A DNA stretch of 64,000 bases from Sialis fuliginosa (GCA_961205875.1 OY540809.1:24130267-24194266), one strand, 5' to 3'. Counted from the stretch's first letter, positions 1 to 11,335 are shown. Made by a program: numbers and translations. Notes: generated by a model not told the origin, from the sequence alone.

Positions 1-1326
1 TAATTTAAAAAAAATATTAATAGTTTAACCAATGAAAATCGGTAATGTTTAAGGGTAAGTAACGTAAATTTAAAAAAAACTACCTTTTTACTAAAATTTA
101 AATAAAAACATCAGGGTTGAATATTTTTTAGTGAAACCAACATAGATATCTTCTATTTATACATACAAACTAAATGAGACCCCCCAAAATAATATTCAAT
201 TATTAGAACGGGTGCAAGTGTGCTTTGAAATACACTGAATTTTTGTTGTATACAATTTAAAAAAAATTACATTTTATCAAACAAAATATTAGATTATGAT
301 TAAAACATACTTATATGCATACTTAAACGTAAATTACAAGTTAATGCATCAATGTAAGCCTATATGAGTGCATACGAAAGTGCATAAAAATACATTATTT
401 TAATTTCACAATCGATTCGTCTGAGTGTCCTGAATATATGTAGGTATATCAAACATAAAAATACACCATCGTTGCTTTAGATTTTGTGATAAATTGAAAA
501 AACGGTTGGAAATGGGGTTTAAGGATGTTGCACCACTTTTCGCTAGTCCGGGTTATTTTTTTCGAATTCTTCGGTTCAAAATCTATAAGAATCAATCATA
601 AAATTGCTTGCCCCCTAAATTTCATGTCAAAATGCTTCCTTTACTGGACTATATATTTAGGCATGTGAAATGTAGAAAACTTGTAAGACGTAACTATTTC
701 AGATTTATTATTTTATATACGTACGTATAAATATGGACAAATAGTAAATTATCCTTTTGTTTATAAACTAATTCAATAACAGTATATCTATTTACTATGA
801 AATATGTGTCGCGGTAATTTATATACAAATGGGAATATATTCCAGTAATGAATAATTTCTACTCAGTGAGTTATAGTGTGTAGAGATAATTCCCTTTCAA
901 TGGGCAAATCGTGTAACACGATGATGAATTATTCTACCCAGTTCTGCGAACAAAAGCAAAAATAATTACCATTCTTTTAACACCGCATTGATGTTTACAC
1001 GTTATAGTCGAACCTCGATAATTATTCAATTGTTATTAATATGGTTACAGATCACGTGATTTATTTGATTTTGCATTATATTTTTAAATAATAAAATTAC
1101 TTTTACATTAATGTAAATAGGTTTAATTTTTAATATTAAAATATTTATTTCTATAATGCTAATTAGTGCCATCAAAATAAAATTTTACGTTTCTATATCT
1201 CAAGAATTGTTTTTTTGAAATAATGTTTAAAATTCAATAAGTTTATCATTATTATTTATTATTTAAACATTCTTTTCACAAATGTTATAATTTGGAAACT
1301 ATTAAAAAAATTTTTATAATGATTCA
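1..1326. other. Gene-free AT-rich sequence
   Basis: No reading frame of convincing length or composition, and no recognised repeat. Stretch 480-660 is slightly less AT-rich (a CCGGG and CCCCC patch) but shows no coding or splice signal I can support. Confidence 0.6.
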
Positions 1327-1522
1327 CGAATATTATTACAATAAAATAGTAACTCTATTTGTCTGTTTGTTACCTTTTCACGGCTAAACAATTGAACCGA
1401 CCTAATGAAAAATAGCAGGGAGATAGCTTTCATCCTGAGGAAGGACATAGGTTACTTTGTATCACAAAAAATTATTAGATAAAAAAACAAATTCCACTCG
1501 AAGTCGCAGGTAACAACAAGAT
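1327..1522 (+). mobile_element. Helitron-like non-autonomous element, decayed copy
   Basis: Carries the family's internal core: CTGTTTGTTACCTTTTCACG, then GCTAAACAATTGAACCGA, then the 'gggagatag' and 'aggacataggttactttgta' blocks, ending in CGAAGTCGCAGGTAACA. The 3' hairpin is degraded and the CTAG terminus is lost. The same core occurs at 7683, 19372, 27540 and 62816. Confidence 0.7.
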
Positions 1523-2701
1523 CTAAGGAAAATTAAGAAATATAATTTATCAAGAACTACTTTTTTATAAGTATTAAAAAAATGATTTTTACTAAATTTC
1601 GAAATTCTGTAAAATAAAAAATGGCGTTAATCATGTAATTAGGAAGTGATTAACTCACGAAGATATACTGTATATCATAATTTATTTTCGTGTCGAATCA
1701 GGTGAGAACTTTTCACGCTTTTCCATTTATTTTATCCTTTATCTTATTTTGTATTTTTTTCTGAAGCTTTAGAACATTCAACCTTATAATTACTCTTCTT
1801 TAATTAATAATTAAAGCACACAATTTTCTTTATACTTTATACATACTATATATACATGTATATTAGTGGCCGTAAAACAAAAACCAGTAGATTTACATAC
1901 ATTACAGAAATAGAGACTAATGGGTTATAATAATCATTATAATCACTGTACATACACAAAACATTCAATTTACTCGTATGGTTAACTATCGATCATTGTT
2001 TATTTTTGTTAATCTTTATATTTTTTGTCGATCTGTTAAACTCGATTTAGCAAAAACTAAATATGTATAAAAATATAAATAAATATAAACAATGCTATTA
2101 ATGATAGCTGCTAATTAAAAAATCCTTATTCAGCAACCCAGAAAACTTTTTATACGGTATTTTAGGGCAAGAGTTAAAGGTTGATGTTTATTTTATCAAA
2201 CTATCTATTTTTTTTTAATATTTTCTTCAAATTTTTGTAAAAATGATTAATTTTTATGAAAATGGTATAAAAGCATTGTTAGGCCAAACCTCAGAGCTAC
2301 AAAATGTATTAGGAAAGGCGCACATATGTACGATTTTTCACGTTTTGCGTTTTAACTGCAACACTATCGCGAATACCATCAAAACTGTATGTAATTTTTG
2401 TTCTCTATAAAATTAAAAAGAAAATAAATTAAAAATGAACTCACTATGTTTATTTGTTAAGGAGATATGGTTGGTTAATCAATCATTTTAGTTTTGATCT
2501 GTTAAATTACGACCTATAGAATGCTCATATATACTTATGATGCACGGAGACCCATCATGAGGACATACGAGTATTTCCGGTTCTATTAGTGGTAGAGAAT
2601 TCAAACTGAGCTAATTTTATTCGTATGTAATCTAGTATAAATTGAGTTTTATGAATTTTTTTCATCAGAGTTGTTAAAAAAATGTTTGAGATGATATACT
2701 C
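1523..2701. other. Gene-free AT-rich sequence
   Basis: Nothing recognisable in either strand. Part of 2640-2700 weakly resembles the spacer of the tandem repeat that follows and may be a degraded outer unit. Confidence 0.55.
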
Positions 2702-3085
2702 AGATATTAACTATTCAACTTATTTGTTAATTTATCAATTTTAATTTGTTAATAAGCGGGGAAGGGGGTCTCGACGGTCTTAGGTCATTTGATAGTCTTA
2801 AAGTTAATGATAAAAGCTATGTATATTTTAAAAAAAGTTGGAGTCTATATGATCGCGCCAAGCTGAGATATTAACTCTACAACTTTTTTGTTAATTTTTC
2901 AATTTTAATTTGTTAATAATAGGGGAAGTGGGTCTCGACAGTTTTAGGGCATTTGATAGTCTTAAAGTTAATGATTAAAGCTATATTTAAAAAAAAGTTG
3001 GAGTCTGTAGGATCGCGCCAAACTGAGATATTACCTATTCAACTTATTTGATAATTTATCAATTTTAATTGACATTTTCGGTGAT
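2702..3085. repeat. Tandem repeat, about 160-164 bp unit, 2.3 copies
   Basis: The block AGATATTAAC-TATTCAAC followed by TTGTTAATTTATCAATTTTA starts at 2702, 2866 and 3026, giving spacings of 164 and 160 bp. Each full unit also carries 'gggaag.gggtctcgac', 'catttgatagtcttaaag' and 'gttggagtct...gatcgcgcca'. Units are clearly diverged, so the duplication is not recent. It may be the interior of a larger transposon whose right end lies near 3166. Confidence 0.85.
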
Positions 3086-3109
3086 TTTTTAAACACTCTT
3101 TAGGGGGAG

Positions 3110-3166
3110 AGAGGGCGGAAAAATAAATCTCGCCAAGGACACCAAATTTGCTAAGGCCGGCTCTGC
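3110..3166. mobile_element. Possible hAT-type terminus
   Basis: The segment ending in AAGGCCGGCTCTG reads on the other strand as CAGAGCCGGCCTTAG, which fits the CAG-start GC-rich inverted termini of hAT elements. I could not find a matching left terminus or an 8-bp target duplication, so this is a lone end at best. Confidence 0.35.
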
Positions 3167-3830
3167 GCACATTCTCAGTTTATTCTAAAGATGACTGTAT
3201 TTATCTATTTAAATATATTGTATCTGCATATTGCATTTCATACACGAGCATTTATATTAGATTTTGATGAATAATGAAAAATAATACATATAGATATACA
3301 GTACTTGTAAGTGGGTAAAATGAAGCGAATATGTCCGTAATAACAATACAGATATGCGTTGAAAATGTTTGTAGTAAAAATATTAACTTCTTATAGATAT
3401 ATTTTTATAAATGAATATTATAATAATTTTAGAGAAAATGTAAATGTAAAAAAACAATGTATTATTTAGATTAGTATAAGAAAGTTCCATGGCATTTATG
3501 GAAGATACTTAAAAAATTTTGTTAATAAAATTTATAATTATTGTAAAAAAATAAGTAGTTTTTCTGTAAAAAGTTAATAATTTCTAAAGGGCAATGAAAG
3601 AAATGTACCTACAGAAATATACATACAAATTCCACAAATACATATATTATGTATTATTATTTGAAGTATGTATGAATCATATACTAAATTATGTACAACA
3701 GGCTGTCTGAAATTTTGTTTGATCAATGAAACATAGGCGTATACATTGAGTATTCATAAAATATTTAATTCTACAAGAAAATTTCCTTCAAATGCATCTA
3801 TTTCATGTAGAACAAACAACTTATAAGAAT
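3167..3830. other. Gene-free AT-rich sequence
   Basis: No gene, repeat or regulatory element that I can support. Confidence 0.55.
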
Positions 3831-4016
3831 GCCATGAAGTTAGGTTAGGTAAATAATACAGATTTCCTAACCTTCGTGCGTACAAATGTCACACACCAAT
3901 TTTTTATCAAATACATTTGTCTCCCTGCCACATTTTATTAAGATCGGTTCAGCAGTTTAATCGTGAAAAGGTAACAAATAGACAGAGTCATTTTCGCATT
4001 TATAATATTAGTTTGA
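3831..4016 (-). mobile_element. Helitron-like element, 5' half
   Basis: On the minus strand it starts TCAAACTAATATTATAAATG and runs through the family core (CTGAACCGATCTTAATAAAA, then 'ggtgtgtgacatttgtacg'). It stops near 3831 at a 'gttaggttaggt' tract; the hairpin and CTAG 3' end are missing. Confidence 0.75.
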
Positions 4017-4171
4017 ATGACATAAATGTCAAATTAAATAACTACCTTTAATTCATTTAATTTATTGTAAATGAGTCAAGCATAGTAAATTGATGCTCAA
4101 GAAAATAACTCAAATTTGACAATGTGTACTTTGAATTTTTAATGTTGAGTATACTTCAAATCTGGAACTAA

Positions 4172-4498
4172 TGCCTATCCACTCGTTTTAGATCGTCGCG
4201 CCACCGTTTTTTCTGTCTTCCAAATTGGTTCCAGAAAGCTCGTAACCGAGAAGAATGGAAAAAAATGGGGGAGGCCTATACCCAGCAGTGGGTGACATGA
4301 GAAAATATTAATTTATAAAATTAATTTACTTTATAACAGTGAATTAACATTTTTGTTTTGATTTAAGAATGTACATTTAAGTTAACTCCATTATTTCATC
4401 ATATACCTATACATACATGTATTTACATATACTGAATGATTTTATTATCTTTAAATATTTTTTTCATGAAATAAAAGGCGTTATTATTATTATTATAC
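4172..4498 (+). mobile_element. RTE-type non-LTR retrotransposon, 3' fragment
   Basis: A 5'-truncated LINE: the last codons of the reverse-transcriptase ORF (4184-4300), an AT-rich 3' UTR, and a terminal (ATT)n tail at about 4480-4496. The phrase 'gaggcctatacccagcagtggg' near the stop codon is typical of insect RTE-like ends. 5' truncation by target-primed reverse transcription explains the short length. Confidence 0.75.
4184..4300 (+). pseudogene. C-terminal end of RTE-clade reverse-transcriptase ORF
   Basis: Thirty-eight codons are open to a TGA at 4298-4300. The peptide ends NWFQKARNREEWKKMGEAYT-QQWVT, the W..A.DR..W..L.EAY.QQWT tail that closes RTE-like polyproteins. An in-frame stop lies at 4169-4171 and nothing of the RT core remains, so this is a dead fragment. 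Confidence 0.75.
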
Positions 4499-5478
4499 TT
4501 CAAATACTATCGTACGGTACTGGTTGTGAGTTCTAAATATAGGTAGAGAAAACACAGCGAAAATATTCCTGAGAAAAATGTATTTTTTGGACCTACATTA
4601 ATCACAGTGAAAAAAGTTAATAATGATTTATTTAACATCATGACGTCATTTTTTCAAGTCATATGTAACAAAGGTTGCCTATATGTGAGTATATGTACAC
4701 TCATGAAGTTTTTTTTATCAATATGAAAATGTAAACAACGAAAAGTAAGGTTAACATACTTATTCCTGCTATGTTTAGAATAATGATTTGACAATTTAAA
4801 TCTTATTTTATCTTTATTTGATAAATATGTAAGTCAATCGATTCCTTGCGATCTGTCGATTAAAGTGAGTTATGTAGCTCAGTATATAATTTTTTTATAA
4901 TTTCTATGTATAATATATAAGGAGAGAAGTTCTGAGTGACTGACTCATCAACGTACAGCCCAAACTCTTGGACCTAGAACGCGAATAGAAATAGTAATAG
5001 AACATAAAAAAAATATGTATTCAGAAAAAAAGGTTTACTAAATGTAAAAAAATATTGCCTTTGCAATACTGTTTAAAGTGAGAAATTATTGTTTTTATCA
5101 AACTACACAGTTTTATAGAAAAAAAAACAACAAAATTTCGATTAAAATTATATTCTAATATAATATAATATAATATAATGACAGATATGTTATTGTTTTT
5201 GTAATAGTACCTATGTATAAGAAACTTTTTTGGTTCAATGAATTTTTTCTTTGTAATGTATGAGTAAAATGAATTAAAATTGAAAAATTTTGATTCGCTA
5301 GGTTTGTTTAATCTACAGCTTAAAAAATGATCCCTGGATAATTGAAGATTACTGTCGATAATATAGTATGCAATGATAATCAAATTAAAACAGCAATTTT
5401 ATTTTTTTGTAGAGTGTTTGGTTCGGCGATACGAATATTTTGATGGAAGGTAAAATGAGTAATTTGGTAGTGATTTAA
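4499..5478. other. Gene-free sequence with a dispersed repeat and a pentamer microsatellite
   Basis: At 4915-4985, 'gttctgagtgactgactcat' followed by 'caacgtacagcccaaac' resembles a dispersed arthropod repeat. At 5155-5179 there is a short (TAATA)n tract. The minus-strand frame 5021-5383 is AT-driven, low in complexity, and I do not consider it a gene. Confidence 0.5.
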
Positions 5479-5826
5479 CCCTTTGAACGAGAAAATCGAC
5501 TAAAGTCGATTTTATTTCTTCCCTTCCATGCGAAAATCGATTATAATCCACGACTCGAAAAAACACCGTTGCACGTGGAAATCGATTTTTATTTTAGAAA
5601 AAAATGTAATATTCAGTACCACCCTTCACCCTACCCTTTTTTACTAATTCTGAAACATTAGTCCTCAATATACGCACGAATATCAACTTACTTATTTGCA
5701 ATTTCATGCAAAATTGCCATCACGAAAAGAAAATGTTAATTTAAAAAAAAAAACACTTTGATTTTTCTAGGGAAATTTGCCCATTTAAAGGAATAAGTGT
5801 TTCGCTTTATGGTCGCGTTCAAAGGG
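5479..5826. mobile_element. piggyBac-like MITE, complete, with TTAA duplication
   Basis: A 348-bp element bounded by TTAA at 5475-5478 and 5827-5830. The terminal inverted repeat is CCCTTTGAACG on the left and its complement CGTTCAAAGGG on the right, 11 bp perfect. TTAA targeting with CCC-start termini is the piggyBac signature. No transposase remains. The interior holds three AAATCGATT-type palindromic motifs at about 5495-5590. Both ends and both target copies are intact. Confidence 0.85.
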
Positions 5827-5845
5827 TTAAGCAATTATACATATA

Positions 5846-6553
5846 TACAAAGTGCACCAGTTTTTTTATATCGGCCATTTTATTAAATTTTTGAAAAAAA
5901 ACAACAGATTTATACATGTTAATGGCAAAAGTTCAAAAGTTAACAACATAAAAATCTAGAAATTAAATAAACAAAATGATATACAAAAGTTAATGCCCAC
6001 CAGCGGCGTTAATACAAAGCTGTAACCTATCATTCAAATTAAATTAATAACTTTTTAACGGCTGGATCTAGGTATAGAACATAGTTGATAAAATGTGTTT
6101 AAAATTGAATAGGCAATTCCATTCGAAAATTTTGAAAAAAATTAAGTTCAGAGTTTTGATACAAAGAATACAATTTTATAAATGTTTGATGTAATATCGC
6201 AACAATAGGGCATAAAACTAATTTTAGCAGAAAACACATTTTTTTTGTAATTAGAAAATAACAAGGTGTTGAAAATAAGTCAATTTTCTTATAAAAATGG
6301 TCATAATTTCTAAACCGCTCAGTATAATCCCACACATGCTTATATCAAAATATCCAAAAAATAAATGCTTTAAGATTATCAATCAAAAAAATATACATTG
6401 TATTTAAAAAACCATCACTTTGATTTGTAACGCACTTATGGGACACCCTATATAAATATAACTATTTTTAAAATATGCGGCTTATCTAACCTGACAACTT
6501 TTGTATTTAAAGTTATCTTCCATTTGTTATAATAATCTTGGGACACCCTGTAT
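5846..6553 (-). mobile_element. Tc1/mariner-type element remnant
   Basis: Ends are similar inverted repeats: the left begins TATACAAAGTGCACCAG, the right on the minus strand begins TATACAGGGTGTCCCAAG. Near the left end, on the minus strand, is a relic of a transposase C-terminus (5990-6046). A second GGGACACCCTATATA end at 6441-6455 suggests a nested or rearranged copy. About 700 bp, clearly below the 1.2-1.6 kb of an autonomous element. Confidence 0.55.
5990..6046 (-). pseudogene. Transposase C-terminal relic, mariner type
   Basis: The minus-strand frame reads FNLNDRLQLCINAAGGH then TAA at 5990-5992. The pattern R(L/V)..CI...GGH is the usual C-terminus of mariner-type transposases. An in-frame stop just upstream means only 18 codons survive. 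The identification rests on this motif plus the flanking terminal repeats. Confidence 0.5.
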
Positions 6554-7682
6554 ATGCCTTGGTATTTAAATTAAAAAATCAATAAAATGTATTAGATTTA
6601 GTTAGTTTTTCCGAACGATAAAAAAACAAATTTCCCAAACATCAAAACGTTTACTACCACTTTACTAATAATATAATATAATATTACATTTTTCCACCCT
6701 TCCCATTTGCACTTCATAAACACTCCACTGATAAAAAAACAACATAAAAGAACATTAGCAACGTCATTTCCATAGCCTCCTGTGCCACATAAAAACATGA
6801 TTTTATTTTTTAATGTTTCGAAATAATTAATATTTAACTTAATAGTTTTCAACCAGTTTTTTTAAAATATAAAAGTTCGGCAGTTTGTAATATCTGGGCC
6901 AATTTTAATATAAGCTTATTACACTCTCGTTTTACACTTTCGCCGCAAAGTTTTGAGTACCTCGTGATGCGAATTTCAAATTTCCAGCTAACTGTACGTG
7001 ACCGGGTTTGTTCTTTACGCCACCGAGTTGTCGCACCGAGTTACATCATGTTTATTTATTCGCTAATCTATTTTTGTTGTTTCGCTTTTCATTTGAATTG
7101 AACTGAAAGAATTTTAACTTTATTCAATTGTTTAATTACTGTATTTTGTTTTGTTGAATACCACCGAGAAATATATTTAAAGTGTTTTCTGAAATAATCA
7201 CAATTATTATAATTAAGTATTATTTTAATTTTTTATTTATTTTGTATTATTTTGTTATTTCGAAGAAAGGATTAGTATTATAAAGAAGATAACAAATTTG
7301 CAAGCACTTTCAAATGTGGTATTTTCTGTGATAGTATCTATGGACTAGTTATAAAATTTAGAGCAGTGATATTTCAACTTATTATAACATAGTTGGCGAC
7401 TCTGATTATACAAAATATTGTTTTAATATCGTTGGTGTTTATTTATCACACGTGCGTGAAACTTGTCAAACACTTCATGAAACTTCAAGAAAACTGTCAG
7501 ATAAGTTTAAAAACTCATTTGAAAGTGTTTGCAAGCTTACAAATTTTGTAAGTTTGTTTATAATGCCAGACATTAATCTATTATATTTCCAAAGTGATTA
7601 ATATACAGTTTTATGGATCCAATAGGATTCCTGGTTTATCTATGGGAAATTCTAAAAATTTAGACAAGTTATCATCCAAAGA
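6554..7682. other. Gene-free; one CpG-richer patch
   Basis: Stretch 6930-7065 is visibly richer in CG dinucleotides (CGCCGCAAAG, CACCGAGTTGTCGCACCGAG) than its surroundings. It has no open frame and no clear TATA or splice pair. The remainder is AT-rich and unrecognised; the minus-strand frame 6598-6852 has no coding character. Confidence 0.5.
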
Positions 7683-8003
7683 ATTAATATTATAAATGTG
7701 AAAGTGTCTTTGTCTCTCTCTCTCTGTTCGTTATCTTTTCACGGCTTAACCACTGAACCGATCTTGATGAAATTTGGTAAGGAGATAGCTTGTATCTTGT
7801 TTCTTTGTATTCCAAAAAGTTATTAGATAAAAAAATGGGTGTGTGACATTTGTATGCGCGTGAAAATGCGAAACTAAACACCTGTTTTATTGATTATCAT
7901 AACAGAAATCTGTATTACCTAACCTTCTTCTTCTTCATGAGTTTTATGTCAAGTGGATTTTCTTATTTTCTGAAATTCTACGCGAACGTTGCAGCTGGTA
8001 AAT
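7683..8003 (+). mobile_element. Helitron-like non-autonomous element, nearly full length
   Basis: Begins TAATATTATAAATGTGAAAG, has the core GCTTAACCACTGAACCGATC and 'gatgaaatttggtaaggaga', then 'ggtgtgtgacatttgtatgc', and ends in a corrupted hairpin ACGCGAACGTTGCAGCTGG. About 320 bp, matching the complete copy at 19372-19702. Confidence 0.75.
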
Positions 8004-8781
8004 AAAGAAAACCTTAATAAATTTAAATCAAATATAATTATTTATTTTACAAAATGTGTTCAATATTAATAAAGTATTATACCATATTAATTAAATAATT
8101 ATTAATACATATTATATAATCTAATAACCCTTTACATTCATACAAATAATTGAAAATGATTTTTATTGTAATTAAATATAGTTAACAATAATTATGATTT
8201 ATTAATGTAAACATAAAATATAAATATACTAAATATGTGTGCATTCTAAAATTATTCTATGGCAACCTGGTTAATATACATGTCATATCTTTAATAGTAA
8301 TTAAATATTAAATACATTAATTGATAAAATTAGGCAATAACGTATTATACAAAATTGTTGATATGTAATAAATTATTCATACAAAATAATATTGATTCCA
8401 AAATAATGGTTGTGATTGCACCAACCCTAAAATATATTTGTAATAACTTATTTACCCCTTACTTTATATCCATGATTAGTTGAATTAGTAAAGGGATGAT
8501 TATAAAAGAAGTTTCTAGAATAAAACTCCTAAACTTAAAATTAAAAAGATAAGTAATGTTTCTTAAAATTAAGTATCACGTCGTATGTTTTTAAATATAG
8601 TAGAGATTCGGTATTTTGAACAACTGATAACTTGAACCATAAAGTAAATTCAAAATAACTAACTAAAGATTAAATGTTTTTCGTTAATCTGATAAAAAAT
8701 TATATACAACACATACATAATTTTACTATTTGAAGAATTAATCTACAATAAAAATGTTTTGGAGATCATACGTATTCATAT
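8004..8781. other. Gene-free AT-rich sequence
   Basis: No recognised gene or repeat. It would lie just beyond the predicted 3' end of the minus-strand gene at 9055-9426. Confidence 0.55.
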
Positions 8782-8787
8782 TTTATT
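8782..8787 (-). terminator. Candidate poly(A) signal AATAAA for the 9.0-kb gene
   Basis: TTTATT on the plus strand, AATAAA for the minus-strand transcript, about 270 nt past the stop codon. In sequence this AT-rich such hexamers are frequent, so the exact site is uncertain. If used, the 3' UTR contains the inverted repeat at 8898-9037. Confidence 0.35.
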
Positions 8788-8897
8788 AATTTTAAAACAC
8801 CTTTCTTGACTTCAAGATACAAGTCGCATCTTGATAAAAAAGAAGCAACTTACATCTAGAGATCAAGTTTTGAGGCTTCCGCGGTGATCTAGACATG

Positions 8898-9037
8898 GAT
8901 CTTGGTTTCTGGGTGTAAGCCGCGTAAATTTGTTCGTACTATCAACGTTTCGTCACACATTGCAGTGGATATCTTCAGGGCTCTTCTAGAAGATAATACG
9001 ACCAAAATGATGCGACTTACATCCAGAAGTCAAGATC
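8898..9037. repeat. Inverted repeat with 26-bp arms, in the 3' UTR
   Basis: Left arm 8898-8923 (GATCTTGG-TTTCTGGGTGTAAG-CCGC) pairs with right arm 9012-9037 (GCGACTTACATCC-AGAAGTCAAGATC) with about three mismatches and an 88-nt loop. Related arms occur at 52969-53030. This suggests a small foldback MITE inserted 18 nt past the stop codon at 9055. Transcribed, it would form a stem in the mRNA's 3' UTR. Confidence 0.7.
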
Positions 9038-9054
9038 TACAATAGATTAATTTC

Positions 9055-9426
9055 TTATCGTCTGCGGTTGATGAATCCAGCATTCTTCACAATTTTATAA
9101 ATCTGCGACCTGGAGATCTTCTCCGCGGCTCTCTCAAATACCGGCATCTCCTTGTCAGTCAACCAGGAAGCTCTGGCCAGTCCATCGGCAGCTGTTGGGT
9201 TATCGTAAATGTGGCTGCGGAGTTCCGACGGTAACTGCGCTTCCATCTGTGCGTTTCTGACTACGGCGTCGTGTGCGAGGGATGACGATTGTGCATAGAC
9301 TGGCACAGCGGCACCTCCCACGTACTGGTGGATTGGGGTCACCTGAGGATTGCCTAGAAGAATCTGGGCGTTGCTGTGGAGGCCGCAGATGACGGCGATG
9401 ACGAGGATTGAAGCAATTGTACGCAT
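9055..9426 (-). CDS. Small secreted protein, 123 residues, function unknown
   Basis: A complete frame from ATG (9424-9426) to TAA (9055-9057). Residues 1-20 form a classic signal peptide: MRT, a hydrophobic run IASILVIAVICGL, then HSNA with likely cleavage before Q21. The mature chain of about 103 residues has no cysteine and no further membrane segment. It carries GNPQVTPIHQYVGGAAVPVY near the start, a helical-looking acidic middle (SELRSHIYDNPTAADGLARA), and a basic tail (KIVKNAGFINRRR). I do not recognise a named domain; it looks like one of the short secreted proteins seen in lepidopteran proteomes. The CDS is much richer in G+C than its surroundings, and the start has A at -3. A splice acceptor (ttattcttccag) lies 8 nt upstream of the ATG, pointing to a 5' UTR intron. 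The C-terminal RRR could be a processing or retention feature. Tissue and role cannot be read from sequence. Confidence 0.9.
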   Translation of the reverse strand: MRTIASILVIAVICGLHSNAQILLGNPQVTPIHQYVGGAAVPVYAQSSSLAHDAVVRNAQMEAQLPSELRSHIYDNPTAADGLARASWLTDKEMPVFERAAEKISRSQIYKIVKNAGFINRRR

Positions 9427-10135
9427 TTTGGTAACTGGAAGAATAAGTAAAATACGTGTATCATCAAATTATGTAAACATTAATCAAAATATAATCTGTA
9501 AATATGGATCTTAGCTTCTGAGAACAAATCGTATACGTACAAAGTACCACCACATTAACAACAGTGTACAAAGGACTTTTAAATTACATAATTAAAATAT
9601 GTAACAGCTTATCTACGTCATTAAAGGATTTACCCCTAAATAATGCAATAAATCTGGATCATTGTTTTTATAATGTCGATGAGTTGTTGTCATCTACAAT
9701 AAACTATTGAATAATACATACATAATATTACATTAATTATAAATATAATTACTTTTTCTGTTTATTTCTATAATTTTGTTAACATGTTTTACACTCGCGT
9801 TAGAATAATTAACAGAATAAATATTATTATTATTATTTAGTTGTTTTATCGACCAACGTTTCGTCGCACATTGCAGTGGACTATATTGAAAGTGCTCTTT
9901 AAGTAGATACACCACTTTAGTAAAGTACCTATACATTAAATGCAAAAGCAAAATACTTAATTTACTCGGTATTAAAACTGCAGTTGTTTTTGAATCTACG
10001 AGCTTCTCAATTATTTAAACCTTAATTCACTTGGTTATTGTGAGTGTAAATTAGAAATGATGGTGTAGAAAGAACTATACTATTATATGTTTTTTTTATC
10101 AATACTAATTTTAAAATAACGAATATATAGATAGA

Positions 10136-10321
10136 TTAGCTGTTACCCGCGACTTCGTGCGTGTGAAATTTGTATTTTTTTATTTTATCGAGATATGTAC
10201 AAAGTAGCCTATGTCCTTCTTTAGGGTACCAAATTTAATCAAGATCGGTTCAGCGGTTTAGTCATGAGTATGTAACAAACAGATAGACGGACCGAGTTAC
10301 TTTCGCATTTATAATTAAGGA
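10136..10321 (-). mobile_element. Helitron-like element with intact 3' end
   Basis: On the minus strand it ends CACGCACGAAGTCGCGGGTA-ACAGCTAA, that is a CGC-GCG hairpin followed by CTAA, with T as the next host base, which fits Helitron insertion between A and T. The interior is shortened to about 185 bp, retaining the GCTGAACCGATCTTGATTAA core and the TTATAAATGCGAAAG end. Confidence 0.8.
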
Positions 10322-11147
10322 TTGGATATACAAAAATATTATTTTTCCTAGAAATTATTTGTTTTTGTTTCTGAACGACCACGTATAGAGAAAGTGAATA
10401 TTAATTTTAAACTTTGCAATATCATATTGATTGCTAATAAAGTGTGTACTTATTAATATAAATAATCAATTAACATTTCGTAAAAGTTAAAAAAATTTTA
10501 CATCCGGTATATTTTTATTTATGAATTACTTACATAAAGAAATCAAAAACACAATAAATGTCATTTGTATCTATAAGTAACAAATTTTATACTATGCATT
10601 CTCGGATTCCGCGTTACATCTGTTTCTGTGAATAATTTATTTATATATTGGGTAAATATCGATTCGGTCTGAATACACAAATACTGAATTTCACCTACAA
10701 CACAACGTTTACAAATCGTTTTCGAAACGATTGTCTTTGAGTTCCGTTGAAACGTTTATATCTAGCACTTAAATAAGATTTATGTAATGAAAATAAAATC
10801 ATCAAATTGAGAATTTTTTCAATTACAATTTATCTAAACCTTTTCTCTGCTTTTATAATCTGAATTTAAATAAAATAAATGTCAAAATAAATATGATGAA
10901 CTTTTAAGTGCACTACACTTAAATGTACTACTTAAGTCATTTTCTCACGAAATAAATTTTTATTTTATTTTTGGGCAGTTTCTGAAAAAAAAAAACTACC
11001 TAATTAAGAAAGGTTAAGAACCAATTTAAGATGTAAGTTATATAATTATTATTGAAAGCAGTCCAATGTAATATATAGTAGTTATAATTTAAAAAAAATG
11101 CGTTAGTGTGGCGAATGCTGATAATTTTACATACATACATTATACAC

Positions 11148-11335
11148 ACTAGTATCGCCTATGGTCGAAATTCGAACAATATTTTACCTGCCTTAACGGC
11201 AACATACACAAAATTATTTTTTGTGAACACATCTAGGACACAGTACCTTTCGAATGATATAAATTTCATTCACCTCCTTTTATAATAAATACTAAAAAAA
11301 CGTAAGACAATTTTCGATGTTCACATATTAATATA
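11148..11335. repeat. Dispersed repeat S, uninterrupted copy
   Basis: Runs from ACTAGTATCGCC through ACCTGCCTTAACGGCAACAT and 'cctttcgaatgatataaatt' to CGTAAGACAATTTTCGAT. The same sequence occurs at 53735-55630, where it is split by the 1,691-bp long-TIR element. This copy therefore approximates the empty insertion site. Class unknown. Confidence 0.8.

Noticed and set aside
5021-5383. 120-codon minus-strand frame
   Set aside because: AT-driven residues (I, N, K, F, Y), low complexity, overlaps a (TAATA)n tract, no signal peptide or domain.
7390-7410. TTGGCGACTCTGAT resembling an LTR-retrotransposon primer site
   Set aside because: No LTR pair, no TG...CA borders and no gag/pol in the surroundings.
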